A model generated the notes under the pieces. The model saw nothing but the letters and a program-made list of their open reading frames with translations. It had not been told where the DNA came from and did not search any database. Below are positions 24,501 to 31,858 of a DNA stretch of 64,000 nucleotides, piece by piece. The stretch is from Hyposmocoma kahamanoa (taxonomy: Eukaryota; Arthropoda; Insecta; Lepidoptera; Cosmopterigidae). Where the stretch lies: contig NW_020654810.1 of NCBI RefSeq assembly GCF_003589595.1, forward strand, positions 22,676,056 to 22,740,055. The letters are read 5' to 3'. The translations under genes were made by a program, and so were the position numbers. The stretch's first letter is position 1. Every line of letters starts with the position of its first letter.

Positions 24501-27500
24501 CTGAAACGCGCGGCTAACGTTAAATTTCTATCCTAAGGTTGCCTGGAGGAAATTGCTACTTAGCAATAAGGCCGCCTGTTGTACATTGGCTTACTCTGTG
24601 ATACCTACAAAATTGTTCTGAGTTGTCATTATAATTTTTATGTGCAATAAAGAATATTTCATTCATTAATTCATTCAAAATAAGACGAAACTACAAATAT
24701 ATTATGAACTAAATTTTCTCCATAGTATTTACAATGAACTTGTATAGTGGAATGAAAATTATTGGATAGTAAGACCTGATTCCGGCGACTTCACTGATTT
24801 GGTTTCAGAGAGAACTGTAACTTAAGTCTTTCAAAAGATGAGAGTGTTGATTGACGAAGCTAGAGCAGCTCCTTCTTCAATGAAATGGGGAAATCATGAG
24901 TTATTGAGAACATTTATTCTATTATTATGAGTATCAACGAAGCAATGGTCTCCACAAGTTGCCAATGCGGGAAAGAGAGAGAAACCGATGACCAACCCGT
25001 GTTGGTCATACATCCGTATATTTCTGGATATTTATAACTATGGCAATGATATCTGTTCAGAAACATATTTAAAAAAATCTACAATATCTTTTGCTTTCGA
25101 AGACTTTTATTATTTTTATCCAATTAGATTATTTTAATCTAAAAAATTTTTACATTTCCTTCATTATCAACTTAAGTAGTGGAACATGTTTTTATCTTAG
25201 ATTGTATAATAAAACTCATATCGCACTTCTATGAAAACAGTGTCGTAACTCAAAATATGTGAAATTCATGATTATACTGTAGCCGAATATAGAATTTGAT
25301 TCTTTGAAGAAGTCAATAAAACCGTCGTTACAATCGTGACAATAGTCAGAAACAATTAAAAGGTATCAACTTAATTCAAAATGAGACAAACTTTTTGTGA
25401 ACTAATTCTGGAGAAAAAACTCTTTACTCAAAAATACGAAATTTTTAAATATATTTGGCAAGCAGGAAATTGTTTAGATCTCTGTAATAAACTTTTGACT
25501 ATCCATAAATTTTAACAATCACGGCCAGTGAGTAATTAGTTTTTCATCAATTCTGAAAATATACACTTTTTGAGTTAATACACTATTGTATTAACAGTGC
25601 GATATATTGTTTAATACCCTTACCAGTCATAATAGAGTCCATAATAGTTTGCACATGTGGCTTCAACAACACTGCATGATGAATGGCTGCCAGAGACAAG
25701 TATCGTGCCATGTGCCTTGATATCTCACGGTTGCCCTTGTGCAAAAACTGAACGGCAACTGGCAGAAATAGCTCCATTACGGATTTGTTGCCATAGTTCT
25801 CTTTATCTGCTTGCACTGGGAAGGATACCTGAAAAAAATAAAACAAAACCTTCAACACCATGTCACACCGTCAAATCTTTGTCACGAAATCATTTTAACA
25901 GAGTTAGGCTAGGTTTCATGCAGGGTCAAGTTTCCAAAAAATAATTGCAAACCACTATAGCATCAATGCGAATCTTATGTATTTGGTTTTGAAGGGTAAT
26001 GATACTGGTGAAATTACAGGTACATGGGACTTGTCAACTCTCAGGGTGACGGGCGCAGTGGCAGTGCACCTCAGATCTTTGCGATTTAAAGCTCTGAGTG
26101 GTATTGCAACTGTTATGGACAGGCGTGTAGCTTACCATCAGGCGCACGGATTGTTCGTCCCGTCACTTTATATTATAAAAAAAAGTCTTACCAGCACTAT
26201 GCAAGCAATGATGTCCGAAGCAATCTTTGCATGTGGAGGATCATCGTCCCTCAAATGCCCCAATGGCATCAGGTTATGATGCAAGCAGGACTCCAGCAAC
26301 GCCACAAGTGCCCCACAGTACTTGTCCAGGGTAGCCGTCTCCTTGATACATGATGTGACTCGGGTGACACATATTTCTATTAGAGCTTGGTCTCTATCAT
26401 TTCGTACATAGTCCGGTCGAGATGATATCTCAGTTATTTGTTTGAGCTGGAATTTTTTATAAAACAATATAGCGTTACTTGAGAAAGTGTAATCCAAAAC
26501 AAACTTTCTAACCAGATGATTTACTACAAACAGTATGTTTGAAAGTATTTTTTCCTTTTGTGCAACTGTCTCGTCAAGGCCTAATTCAGATAGGTTTTCA
26601 TAATACCAACGGAAGGGGAATATTCTTGTGAACATCATCATTTATTTAAATGAAGAAAGCCTCTTATTATACTAACTGCAAGGGAACATTAGCAATAAGT
26701 GGTTAATAAGGAAAAATGCTGTGTTGAACTGTATTTTATTGAGTTCCTTCCCTATTGTACATAACTTTTTAAATTTTTTACCACTTTGATACTATTTTAT
26801 TACTCATAATGCTATTGCACTAGAAACCAGTAGGTACACAAATATTATGTACATAAAAGTCATAAAGAAAGAATAACAATTCACCCTTAAGCCATAGTAT
26901 ATTAACACAAGTATGGTGCGCACCTGTCGCGGGCCATGTCCGGACGTACACATTCGCATAATTTCGTGATGCACTCGCACTGCATAACACTCGTCATCCC
27001 AACGCGCCTTTCATTATTATGAGAATGTGTGCGTTCGTACACGGCGCGCGGGGCGGTCGCGCACACATACAAGCCGCGCCATGACTTTGTACGGCGTTAC
27101 CCTACTTCTCTTATTTTACTATGTTTAAGCTTTGAGCGATTTAAAATATTTTTATATCTTATAATTATTAATACAAAGATCGAACACTCAGAAAAAACAC
27201 TCAGAAAAAATTCCTTCGATCCGGTCGGATTCGAACCGCATACCGTGCCAGACGCTAACCAACTAAGCCACGGAACGAACCAACGGACCTCACGAATTCT
27301 TCTATGTGCTTGCGTCGTGTCTTTGTACTTGGATTTTCAATGAGTTTTTAGTCGTAGCGCCATCTATGAGAAATCTATGAAAGATTTATCACCCAGTTAG
27401 TACTTTTACAGCTACCAGTCCTGGCGCGAGATGTCGCTATTCCCTGTACTAATTAAATTTTTATTGAATTGATATTCAATTTTATTTTTTTGTGAAATTA

Positions 27501-29625
27501 CTCCACTAGTTTGTTATTACTCCACTATTTTTATATCTTTCTTTGTATAAAACAATCATATCAATACTTCAAGAAAGAAAGGGTGTAAAAGTCAATTTTA
27601 TCAAGCTCTTCCCATCTGTTTAGTTGAAGAAATACTTTTTTGTCATAAAAATAAATTCAACATTTGTAAAGGTATGACATATATCTCACTCGTCATGCAA
27701 ACTTTTTAGTTTAGTACCTTAGTAGTTTGATTTTTAGACCTATTATTCTCTGAAGTATCAATATTTTATTAAATTTCTCACAAGCAAGAATAGGCCCAAA
27801 TAAGGTGAAATGAGATAAAAATAAATCATTTACAGTAAACAAGATAACTCTATCAATATTACTATCCTATATCTACATCTAAGCGTTTGCCAATAGCCCC
27901 CTATCTTATTCAACTCACAACTCAATATGTATAAGATAATAAGAGAAATATCATACATATTTAACATAAGAAAGTTTTTCTAATAATGACACTATATATT
28001 ACTTATGCTACAAAGTAAAAGGTTAGGTTATTCAGTTATATTTGGATGCTATTTTTGAGTATAAAAGAATTAATAATTAAATATATTTTACATATGAAAA
28101 TAGCATCCAAATTTAAAATAGTTATCTACTTTAGTATCATTTATGGTAATGTTGTACAAAAAAAACTAAATGTGAGTTACTGAGCTTATAGACTTATATG
28201 TAATAGGGAATAGGACACATTAGGCATACAAAGGTGGGTGAAGGAACATGTGGATAAGTAAAGAAATGAAACTATTCTTTTGGATCTGAATCACATAATA
28301 TTTGTTTTTCAAACAAAGTAATGTTTCTGGCCCTCAACAGGTTCCATGGTCATGGCTGACTATATAAGAACATTTTTTTTTTTTAATTTAAATGGCAGTA
28401 AAATACTTTGCACCAAGGTCTAAGTAAAAAGATACATTTGCTTAGGTTAAAAACCAAAAGAATAAGGAAATGTGATTAAGATAGAAGCTGAATTGACTTA
28501 ACATAGTCAATTCAAGTTTTGTGTGGATATAGCTCTATCATTTTATATGACGATTCCACCACCATTTGAGTTGGAAGACTCAGTGCGATGACGGGACAAA
28601 TTACTGATTATTGAAAAAATTTAGCGGTTATTAAGTAAGCTATAGAGATTAGCAGTTGTTATAAGGTTTTTGCGTTGATGAGCCGATAATGTTTTTGTTT
28701 AGTATCTAGTTAGAATAAAATATTGTGGATTGTATATAGTCAGAGTAAAATTGGTTGACTGTAAAAAATAAAAGAAAGTTATGCAACAAATTAAATATAA
28801 TATGTTGAATGTAGCTTTCTAATAATATAAAATATATTATAATCTCAATACCTCTAATGAATGCTATGCCAAATTAATTTTTGTACCTGTTGTATTTTTA
28901 TTTTGTTTTTTTCACAAAATTCGGGGAGCACAATGTTAGTAAACAAATATGGCTGTTTACAAATTTAATAGAAAATGATCAAAAAATAAATATCAATTTG
29001 TTGTAGACACTAGAGGGTAGTATCATTGTTTTTTATGTGGTCTAATAATAAAATGCTTTAGTTTATTGTTTGTTCAAAATTGTTTTTTTCACGTCAGGTA
29101 TGATCTCCACAACAGCTGTCTGTGGAAGAAGTTCTACCAAAAATAATACCTAATACCTATGCTTAATCAATATTAACTGACAACATACAATGAAATTGAC
29201 ATAGACGGCTTAGGTCTATAATAATAATAATTATAAATAAGTGATTTATTCAAAGTCTGTGAAAACCCTTCCTCACTGCAACCAGCAATTGATCTATCTA
29301 GGGTACTAGGAATGTACCTAGTTACTTAAAAAAATTACCAAAAATTCTAAAACATTCTATAATAAATAATAAGTTATATTTAAAAGCAGTTGTCTAAACA
29401 ACAATAAGGCACCAGGAGAACATGAAATCCTACAAGTGTATAACTAGCTCCTCAATACAAGGAAGTACAAAGTCTGTAACTACTGGGACGACAGGAAAGG
29501 GTCAGTCAGTTTGTACTCACCACTTCATTCAGGTCATTGACGATGTCCGCGTCAGGCACCGCGAACAGGTCGCCGGCGCGGGTCAGGTCCCGCTCCGTGA
29601 GCACATGCTTGAGCAGCTCGTGCAT
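9281..29625 (-). CDS. melt: melted / VEPH1 homologue, PH-domain protein (13 coding exons)
   Basis: The coding sequence joins, on the minus strand, 29521-29625, 26192-26446, 25624-25828, 23011-23270, 21895-22041, 20238-20395, 19390-19631, 18244-18339, 15412-15608, 13261-13726, 12062-12330, 10076-10357 and 9281-9529. It totals 976 codons plus stop. Every junction has GT/AG ends and reading phases agree throughout. The N-terminus ([26 protein letters not shown]) and the helical repeat region match vertebrate VEPH1 and insect melted as I remember them. A Ser/Thr/Asn/Pro-rich linker (about 378-690) leads to a conserved block ([17 protein letters not shown]) and a C-terminal PH domain at about 858-957. 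Family knowledge: melted is a cortical, phosphoinositide-binding regulator of insulin/TOR and FOXO signalling and of Hippo-linked photoreceptor fate. The length is close to the Drosophila protein. Introns carry many mobile elements, several almost touching splice sites. Confidence 0.93.
9545..9850 (-). repeat. Dispersed repeat family C, copy 1
   Basis: Blocks 'ttttaacctacttcaaaaat', 'gaaccggttttgatta', 'gttggaaagagggta', 'cccatttaaatttga', 'ccacctctaagggtggca' and 'gcgcactttccgg' recur in copies at 18.5-19.4, 33.0, 39.2, 42.7, 59.3, 62.4 and 63.7 kb. No coding capacity is evident. This type of sequence is very common in moth and butterfly genomes. Confidence 0.75.
10076..10357 (-). CDS. melt: melted coding exon 12 (residues 801-894, PH domain start)
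   Basis: [20 protein letters not shown], then [29 protein letters not shown] and [10 protein letters not shown]. The last part is strands 1-3 of the PH domain, including the basic phosphoinositide-facing loop. Donor GTGAGT, phase 0. Confidence 0.95.
10508..10793 (+). mobile_element. hAT-like MITE, family F copy 1, with 8-bp TSD
   Basis: Terminal inverted repeats are CATTGACTTACAA / TTGTAAGTCAATG. The element is flanked on both sides by a perfect 8-bp direct repeat GCGTCGGC (10500-10507 and 10794-10801), the target-site length of hAT transposons. Length 286 bp, non-coding. Two further copies lie at 36523-36750 and 46467-46750. It sits in melted intron 11. Confidence 0.88.
10960..11454. other. 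melted intron 11, no feature recognised
   Basis: AT-rich intronic sequence with a short GC-richer patch near 11270-11400, and no matched repeat. Confidence 0.45.
11455..12043. mobile_element. Non-autonomous TIR element, family K copy 1
   Basis: Aligns along its whole length with 22125-22655. Ends read TATAGTCTTTTTTAAGACGG and the inverse ..CTTCAAAAAAGAC. Inner landmarks are 'gttatcgacagttttgtcga', 'tgttacgacgttc', 'aatatgtctcctcttt' and 'atcactag'. No transposase frame. It ends close to the donor of melted exon 11. Confidence 0.75.
12062..12330 (-). CDS. melt: melted coding exon 11 (residues 711-800)
   Basis: Encodes [30 protein letters not shown] and [11 protein letters not shown].., matching the globular domain preceding the VEPH1 PH domain. 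Donor GTAAGT. An element K copy ends about 15-20 bp from this donor. Confidence 0.92.
12505..12745 (+). mobile_element. tRNA-derived SINE, family S1 (Asp-like head)
   Basis: The head has an A-box-like TGGCAGAATGG, an apparent GTC anticodon region (ggactgtcacgc) and a B-box GGTTCGATTCC, so it resembles tRNA-Asp. The body ('gtatgacctac', 'gtttgggtgt', 'gtgtgtccatggcac', 'agtccggggcgatg') ends in a TTATTATT tail. Lacking proper acceptor-stem pairing, it is a SINE and not a tRNA gene. Other copies: 14843-15000, 23825-24012 and 60955-61635. Confidence 0.85.
12779..13046 (-). repeat. Dispersed repeat family A
   Basis: Full-length-like copy, reading 'ctccttgtgaaagagttcgt' to 'gcgcgacttgttcgtctcat' on the minus strand. 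Lies in melted intron 10. Confidence 0.75.
13112..13178 (+). repeat. Repeat family A, 3' fragment in opposite orientation
   Basis: 'gttatggacagg..cgcacgacttgttcgtcccg..tataaaaaaa' is the terminal part of family A on the plus strand, so this and the preceding copy form an inverted pair. Confidence 0.65.
13261..13726 (-). CDS. melt: melted coding exon 10 (residues 556-711)
   Basis: The largest exon. A Ser/Thr/Val-rich stretch is followed by the conserved [20 protein letters not shown] and PPPAKCTIE, which corresponds to the LSKVKAYAMEIGKKIPVP..CTIE region of VEPH1. The donor GTAAGG splits a Glu codon. Confidence 0.9.
13985..14112 (-). repeat. Dispersed repeat family D
   Basis: 'gtcaaccgtgaccatg', 'gggcccgaaacgttgg', 'aatccggaaaaatagtttca' match the other D copies. 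Immediately followed by a family A copy. Confidence 0.7.
14112..14397 (+). repeat. Dispersed repeat family A, full-length copy
   Basis: Runs from 'gagctccttgtgaaagagtt' to 'cacttgctattataaaaata', about 286 bp. This is the best copy in the window for defining the family ends. Confidence 0.78.
14556..14842 (+). repeat. 144-bp direct tandem duplication
   Basis: Two diverged copies of a unit containing 'gattacaagtgtaatttgct', 'gaaagattttacg', 'ctccgtgaa', 'caggatgga' and 'ttttcgtaaattgt'. Each unit ends in a GCATGCTGG sequence resembling the SINE S1 head, so the duplication apparently involved the front of a SINE. Confidence 0.85.
14843..15000 (+). mobile_element. SINE family S1, 3' part
   Basis: 'ttgattcccgggtcgggag', 'gtatgacctatatgtattt', 'gtgtgtctacgtatggcac' and a TTATTATT tail match the body of the S1 copy at 12.5 kb. 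The tRNA-like A box is lost to the tandem duplication. Confidence 0.75.
15412..15608 (-). CDS. melt: melted coding exon 9 (residues 490-555)
   Basis: Ser/Thr/Ala-rich linker ([19 protein letters not shown]..). Acceptor ttcgtag, donor GTAAGT after ANNS, phase 0 end. Low complexity makes homology weak; the exon rests on splice sites and phase. Confidence 0.78.
15660..15780 (+). repeat. Low-complexity repeat and probable retroelement tail
   Basis: Three CCTAAAA units, a short hairpin (ctgctttcgcag), then AATAAATAAAT. Looks like a retroelement 3' end; class unknown. Confidence 0.3.
15781..16316. other. melted intron 8, nothing recognised
   Basis: AT-rich apart from a C-rich patch at 15820-15860. 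No gene or matched repeat. Confidence 0.45.
16317..16770 (+). mobile_element. Non-LTR reverse transcriptase relic
   Basis: The frame reads [35 protein letters not shown] and [10 protein letters not shown], the region after the catalytic palm in LINE reverse transcriptases. A frame change near 16560 leads to [16 protein letters not shown] sequence. The 5' part with the catalytic motif is absent, and a TIR element (16772-17704) follows directly. Lies in melted intron 8. Confidence 0.75.
16772..17704 (-). mobile_element. Deletion derivative of a Tc1/mariner-type transposon
   Basis: Ends are inverted (TATACAGGCTGTATAT on both strands, with similarity continuing inward through TGAAAG and ACATA) and abut TA dinucleotides. 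On the minus strand, [17 protein letters not shown] (about 17370-17440) resembles the N-terminal DNA-binding region of transposases with DUF4817-type helices. [19 protein letters not shown] (about 17210-17275), in another frame, resembles their C-terminus. The catalytic core between them is missing. Similarity is from memory and moderate. Confidence 0.55.
17720..18240. other. melted intron 8, nothing recognised
   Basis: Very AT-rich with TATATATA runs near 18180. No gene or matched repeat. Confidence 0.45.
18244..18339 (-). CDS. melt: melted coding exon 8 (residues 458-490)
   Basis: A 96-bp exon reading [19 protein letters not shown] then Asn/Gln/His-rich sequence. The acceptor is attgcag and the donor GTATGT. 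Its phases fit both neighbours. The SMTRL motif repeats that at the end of exon 7. Confidence 0.8.
18641..18998 (+). mobile_element. Non-LTR retrotransposon relic
   Basis: Frames read [10 protein letters not shown], stop, [19 protein letters not shown], ..LLETVKKR and, in a shifted frame, [23 protein letters not shown]. This is the well-known C-terminal segment of a widespread insect LINE polyprotein. The in-frame stop and frame changes show it is dead. Inserted in a repeat C copy. Confidence 0.8.
19046..19292 (-). repeat. Dispersed repeat family A inside repeat C
   Basis: Minus-strand copy reading 'gagctccttgtgaaagaatt' through 'tgaaattggacttgtcaact' to 'ttgctccgtcacttggc'. It interrupts the family C copy. 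Confidence 0.7.
19390..19631 (-). CDS. melt: melted coding exon 7 (residues 377-458)
   Basis: Encodes a Pro/Ala/Thr-rich linker ([20 protein letters not shown]) ending SMTRLNVA. The acceptor is ttttacag and the donor is GTAAGT, with the end of a repeat C copy immediately beyond the donor. Confidence 0.85.
19843..20083. repeat. Palindromic MITE-like element
   Basis: Both arms begin ACATCGTCGGT.TTTTGTA and continue AAAAATTTGT, then TGTTTTAGGTTTT, TTAAAATTGAATTT. Total about 240 bp, non-coding, in melted intron 6. Confidence 0.75.
20238..20395 (-). CDS. melt: melted coding exon 6 (residues 325-377)
   Basis: Starts [20 protein letters not shown] and ends MLTVVRSNH before a GTACGT donor that splits codon 377. 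Confidence 0.87.
20410..21535. other. melted intron 5, nothing recognised
   Basis: AT-rich intronic sequence. Small ORFs, for example minus-strand 21038-21235, look non-coding. Confidence 0.45.
21536..21830. mobile_element. Inverted pair of SINE family B copies
   Basis: The left half (about 21536-21665) is minus-strand ('actccactagtttgttataa', 'gatccggctgaattcgaacc', 'tcctcaggcaatcc'). The right half (about 21700-21830) is plus-strand ('tccgtggcttagttgg', 'ggattgcctgagggtgctgg', 'ccggatcgaacgaatttttc'). The tRNA-like head has an A-box-like GTGGCTTAGTTGG. The arms could pair over about 40 bp. It lies 65 bp beyond the donor of melted exon 5. Confidence 0.8.
21895..22041 (-). CDS. melt: melted coding exon 5 (residues 276-324)
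   Basis: Acceptor gctgcag, 49 codons ([16 protein letters not shown].. to ..LTQLGYTGR), donor GTAAGG, phase 0 at both ends. GC-rich with many CpG compared with the flanking introns. Confidence 0.85.
22125..22655. mobile_element. Non-autonomous TIR element, family K copy 2
   Basis: Same organisation as 11455-12043. The right end, in reverse complement, reads CTATAGTCTTGTTTTTTTGA then AGACGGAGTAAAAT. The left end ATAGTC.. is diverged. Lies in melted intron 4. Confidence 0.75.
22656..22764 (-). repeat. SINE family B fragment
   Basis: 'tagtttgttattattatta', 'aaagatcgagcaaag' and 'gattggatcgaaccagcgtc' match the minus-strand 3' part of SINE B, joined directly to a repeat A copy. Confidence 0.6.
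22765..22998 (-). repeat. Dispersed repeat family A abutting melted exon 4
   Basis: Minus-strand copy whose 5' end ('gtagctgtacagttccttgc') stops about seven bases from the GTGAGA donor of melted exon 4. Confidence 0.75.
23011..23270 (-). CDS. melt: melted coding exon 4 (residues 189-275)
   Basis: Acceptor tttttcag, then [20 protein letters not shown].. to ..GCMCLDILQ, donor GTGAGA. Part of the helical N-terminal region. A repeat A copy ends about seven bases beyond the donor. Confidence 0.9.
23361..23488. repeat. Perfect-armed GC-rich palindrome
   Basis: The 34-bp left arm starting GCGGAAGCGTTCCGGGCGCG and the right arm ending CGCGCCCGGAACGCTTCCGC are exact reverse complements, around a CpG-rich centre with overlapping GCGCGC motifs. 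A related single-arm copy is at 24425-24530. Probably a fold-back DNA element. It lies 91 bp upstream of melted exon 4. Confidence 0.85.
23825..24012 (-). mobile_element. SINE family S1
   Basis: Minus-strand copy. 'gaatcgaacccaggacctct' is the complement of the B box, and 'gcgtggcagaccagcatggt' that of the anticodon region. The body includes 'gacacacacatagacaacca'. Flanked by AATAAAATAAAAT on both sides, probably the tail plus a target duplication. Confidence 0.82.
24130..24225 (-). repeat. SINE family B fragment
   Basis: 'gtgaaattctccactagttt', 'aataaccaagatcgaa' and 'tcgatcctgctggattcg' match the 3' half of SINE B on the minus strand. Confidence 0.7.
24425..24530 (+). repeat. Second copy of the GC-rich palindromic family
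   Basis: 'ggaagcgttccggacgcggg', 'aatttttgtaatgtacgag', 'tttatatgaaacctg' and 'ctgaaacgcgcgg' match one arm and the centre of 23361-23488. Confidence 0.7.
24531..24690 (+). repeat. LINE 3' end with ATTCATTC tail
   Basis: 'aaggttgcctggaggaaat', 'agcaataaggccgcc' and 'tttttatgtgcaataaagaa' followed by ATTTCATTCATTAATTCATT is the standard 3' UTR and simple-repeat tail of a common lepidopteran LINE. No coding part left. Confidence 0.65.
24691..25560. other. melted intron 3, nothing recognised
   Basis: AT-rich intronic sequence without a matched repeat or protein-like frame. Confidence 0.45.
25624..25828 (-). CDS. melt: melted coding exon 3 (residues 121-189)
   Basis: Starts [20 protein letters not shown] and runs through [22 protein letters not shown], a segment close to VEPH1. 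The donor GTAAGG splits codon 189 (phase 1). Confidence 0.92.
25975..26184 (+). repeat. Dispersed repeat family A abutting melted exon 2
   Basis: 5'-truncated copy running 'ttttgaagggtaatg', 'gaaattacaggtacatggga', 'gcgcacggattgttcgtccc' to TATTATAAAAAAAA. Its end lies against the donor of exon 2 (plus-strand gtcttac, 26185-26191). Confidence 0.78.
26192..26446 (-). CDS. melt: melted coding exon 2 (residues 36-120)
   Basis: Acceptor ttccag, then [20 protein letters not shown].. and ..[17 protein letters not shown], donor GTAAGA. Phase 0 at both ends. The motif PHAKIASDI is shared with VEPH1. A copy of repeat A ends about seven bases from the donor. The frame stays open 65 codons upstream of the acceptor. 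Confidence 0.92.
26447..26641 (-). other. In-frame ORF upstream of melted exon 2 (possible alternative 5' exon)
   Basis: The melted exon 2 frame stays open for 65 codons upstream of the acceptor, to an ATG cluster at 26633-26641 ([20 protein letters not shown]..). The sequence is AT-rich but has protein-like composition. It could be an alternative first exon continuous with exon 2, or chance readthrough. No homology is recognised. Confidence 0.2.
26642..27150. other. melted intron 1, nothing recognised
   Basis: AT-rich except for a CpG-rich block at about 26925-27085 (tcgcgggccatg.., cggcgcgcggggcgg), which matches nothing else here and may be another repeat or a CpG island. Confidence 0.4.
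27155..27310 (-). mobile_element. SINE family B
   Basis: Minus-strand tRNA-like head ('gattcgaaccgcataccgtg', 'ctaaccaactaagccacgga') and 3' part ('attattaatacaaagatcg'). The repeated 'aacactcagaaaaaa' is a small internal duplication. Confidence 0.75.
27320..28030. other. melted intron 1, mostly unassigned
   Basis: Apart from a SINE B 3'-end fragment at about 27490-27530 ('gtgaaattactccactagtt'), nothing recognised. Confidence 0.45.
28035..28150. repeat. Palindromic element related to 2108-2245
   Basis: Shares 'atttggatgctattttt' in inverted copies, 'catgaaaatagcatccaaat'-like sequence, and the end 'ctactttagtatcattta'. Confidence 0.6.
28255..28380 (+). repeat. Dispersed repeat family D
   Basis: 'gaaatgaaactattc', 'tttgtttttcaaacaaagta' and 'ggttccatggtcatggctga' are a diverged D copy. 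Confidence 0.6.
28381..29515. other. melted intron 1, nothing recognised
   Basis: AT-rich intronic sequence, no matched repeat. Confidence 0.45.
29521..29625 (-). CDS. melt: melted coding exon 1 (residues 1-35)
   Basis: The start ATG is at 29623-29625 and the exon ends NDLNEV before a GTGAGT donor (phase 0). The peptide aligns with the VEPH1 N-terminus, which supports this start. A possible 5'-UTR splice acceptor (ttgtcag) lies just upstream. Confidence 0.9.
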
Positions 29626-31019
29626 CGTGCAGCCTCTGACAACATTCACCACCGAACACCCTCGCGAAATACCAACACATCAACACGACATTACGCTACT
29701 ATTTACACATCGTATACATCATTTTATACCGCAATAACCACTAATTACATACCCGACGTGTTCGCTAAACCATTTTTTGTCATAAGCAACGGTAAGAAAT
29801 ATTTCTAGTACAGGAAAAATAAAATAAATTGAGCGAAGAGATCTCCCCAAAAATCATGCAAAGTTTCGTTCGGAAATTGAGAATGGGAAAGAAGACGGAA
29901 TGTCAATGAACTCCAAAACATTTTCGCCAAAACTTGTTTTTTTCGGCGGGAAACTTGAAACGTGGTTAAATATAAAACTACTAAAATAAAATTACTTATT
30001 TATTATAATAATTGGTGTAAATAGCATTTCACCTTGCAACTGTTATTTAATGTTCTCTCTGTATTTATTGATTTCTGCGGAAATCCTCCAGTTAATCCTG
30101 AACTGCATTCGGTAATGCTGTCATGGGTTCCATGCCGTGCCTACTACAGTAAGCTTAGCATTTAAGTAAAATCGGTACATACAAAGTCATTATTACTACG
30201 AATCCACCAGCAATTGGAGATTTTGATTCATTATTTTCAAACTCCCTCAAATTCATATAATGGTCATCCATTTCTTGCTTTTTAGAAAATGTATATAAAT
30301 ATATAAACTTATGTTCGTTAATTTAACCATAGGTTTCCAAACTTTTTGGCTCAACACCCACTTAGGCAAGATAAAAAAATTTCAACACCCACAACCATAA
30401 AAAATAATTGAAACACGTATTTTTTAAATCAAATGAACACAAACAAATCACAAATAGAAAAAAAATATATATGTAGAGCGGTTTCAGGTATTGTTTCAAA
30501 TGTGGTAGCACTTGGACAGCATTAACCTGGAGGCTCCGATTGCTTCCGAGGCCTCTAGACCCCGGCCCCCAGTGAGCGGTTAAGAGAGTAGACATGGCTA
30601 GCAGTAGTAGTCGGCAGTCGTTGTTCACAGTGAAATGACGTATTTCATTGCGCGTGACAATGTAGTCTTACAAGTGAGAGGGGAGTATTACAAGTGATTC
30701 GTGTTTTGGAAAGTGAGTGGAGTCTTCACGAAGCTCGAAAACTATTAGATGGAGAGCATTCCCCGTCTAAGCCTTGAGTTGGCTTGATCCAAGATTTCCT
30801 CAACAAAGCGCAATTTTAGCAGTAAACCAACGCCTTCTCAACAAGGCCGGCTTACGTTATTAAAATAGAAGATGAAAGATCGATGGATTGGCCGCAGCGG
30901 ACCAGTACCGTGGCCTCTCAGCTCACACGAAGACATTTTATTTTTTGACTGAATGAAGTTCAACGCCATATGTGTGTCAACAAAGCTCAAAGCAGTGACG
31001 ACCTACAATCAAACATTAG
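29626..31019. other. Region upstream of melted, between divergent genes
   Basis: Should contain the melted 5' UTR and promoter, but no element is identifiable by eye. A GC-richer block at 30510-30600 and a diverged segment at 30700-30990 look like old repeats or retroposed sequence. I could not assign them. Confidence 0.4.
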
Positions 31020-31195
31020 TGACGTTTTAAAAATGACCTTATAGTGCTTCGAAAATTAATTACAAATATTTATTACAAATAAATGTAGGGTCAGCAACAA
31101 CCACAGCAATTACCCTATGCTACCGAGGGGAATCGAATCCGGGACCTCCTGAACTACGCCCACAGAGCTAATCGTTCAGCCACCGAGGTTAATAA
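31020..31195 (-). mobile_element. tRNA-like SINE, third family
   Basis: On the minus strand: CTCGGTGGCTGAACGATTAG (A box), then GGATTCGATTCCCC (B box), a body with 'gctgtggttgttgctgaccc' and an AT-rich tail. Acceptor-stem pairing is poor, so a SINE and not a functional tRNA. Confidence 0.65.
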
Positions 31196-31226
31196 ACTCA
31201 CGCGCTGAGTCCAACCATTATTGTTG

Positions 31227-31236
31227 NNNNNNNNNN
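31227..31236. other. Assembly gap (10 N)
   Basis: Ten N between melted and CTU1. The promoter region of either gene may be incomplete. Confidence 0.99.
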
Positions 31237-31858
31237 TTAAGACGTCGTAAATATGTACATATATATATACACGTAACATTTGTCAAGTATTTAAAAAAAA
31301 CTGAACATGATTTTTTTATTTCTTTTATACAATATGCTCCTTTAAAATGGTTAGTGATTTTTTATCACCTGTATAAAATTGTACAGCTAAAAACAAGTTA
31401 CAGCAAAAACGAAATTTAAAATGATTGGACAACAGCGAAAGAAACCATGAAAACGGTTCTATCGTTTTCGTTCAGTAACTTCGACTTTTGACAGGCGTCA
31501 ACGTCAAATGTGGAAAAATATAATTAAAAAAAATTGGCAAAATCATCAGTTCTCATATTGATGGAGCCATAAAAATAAAAAGTGAAGTGAAGTGGAAAAT
31601 TTCCATTAAAAAAAAATATATTACACATTTCAAGATATCCATTTTCAAATCCACATGTTGCCTATAATATATTCAATGTGACATTTTGTTTTCAAGAAAC
31701 TGTACTGCACATTATAAAAGACCGTATTTGCATTGTCATTGGCGGCACTGCGGCACTTCTTATGGGTTTTTCACTTCACAGTTTTTCATTAAATTTCTGG
31801 AATACAGTTGGTCTGGAAAATTGTTATTGCTGTACTGATACTCCAAAATACATTCAGA

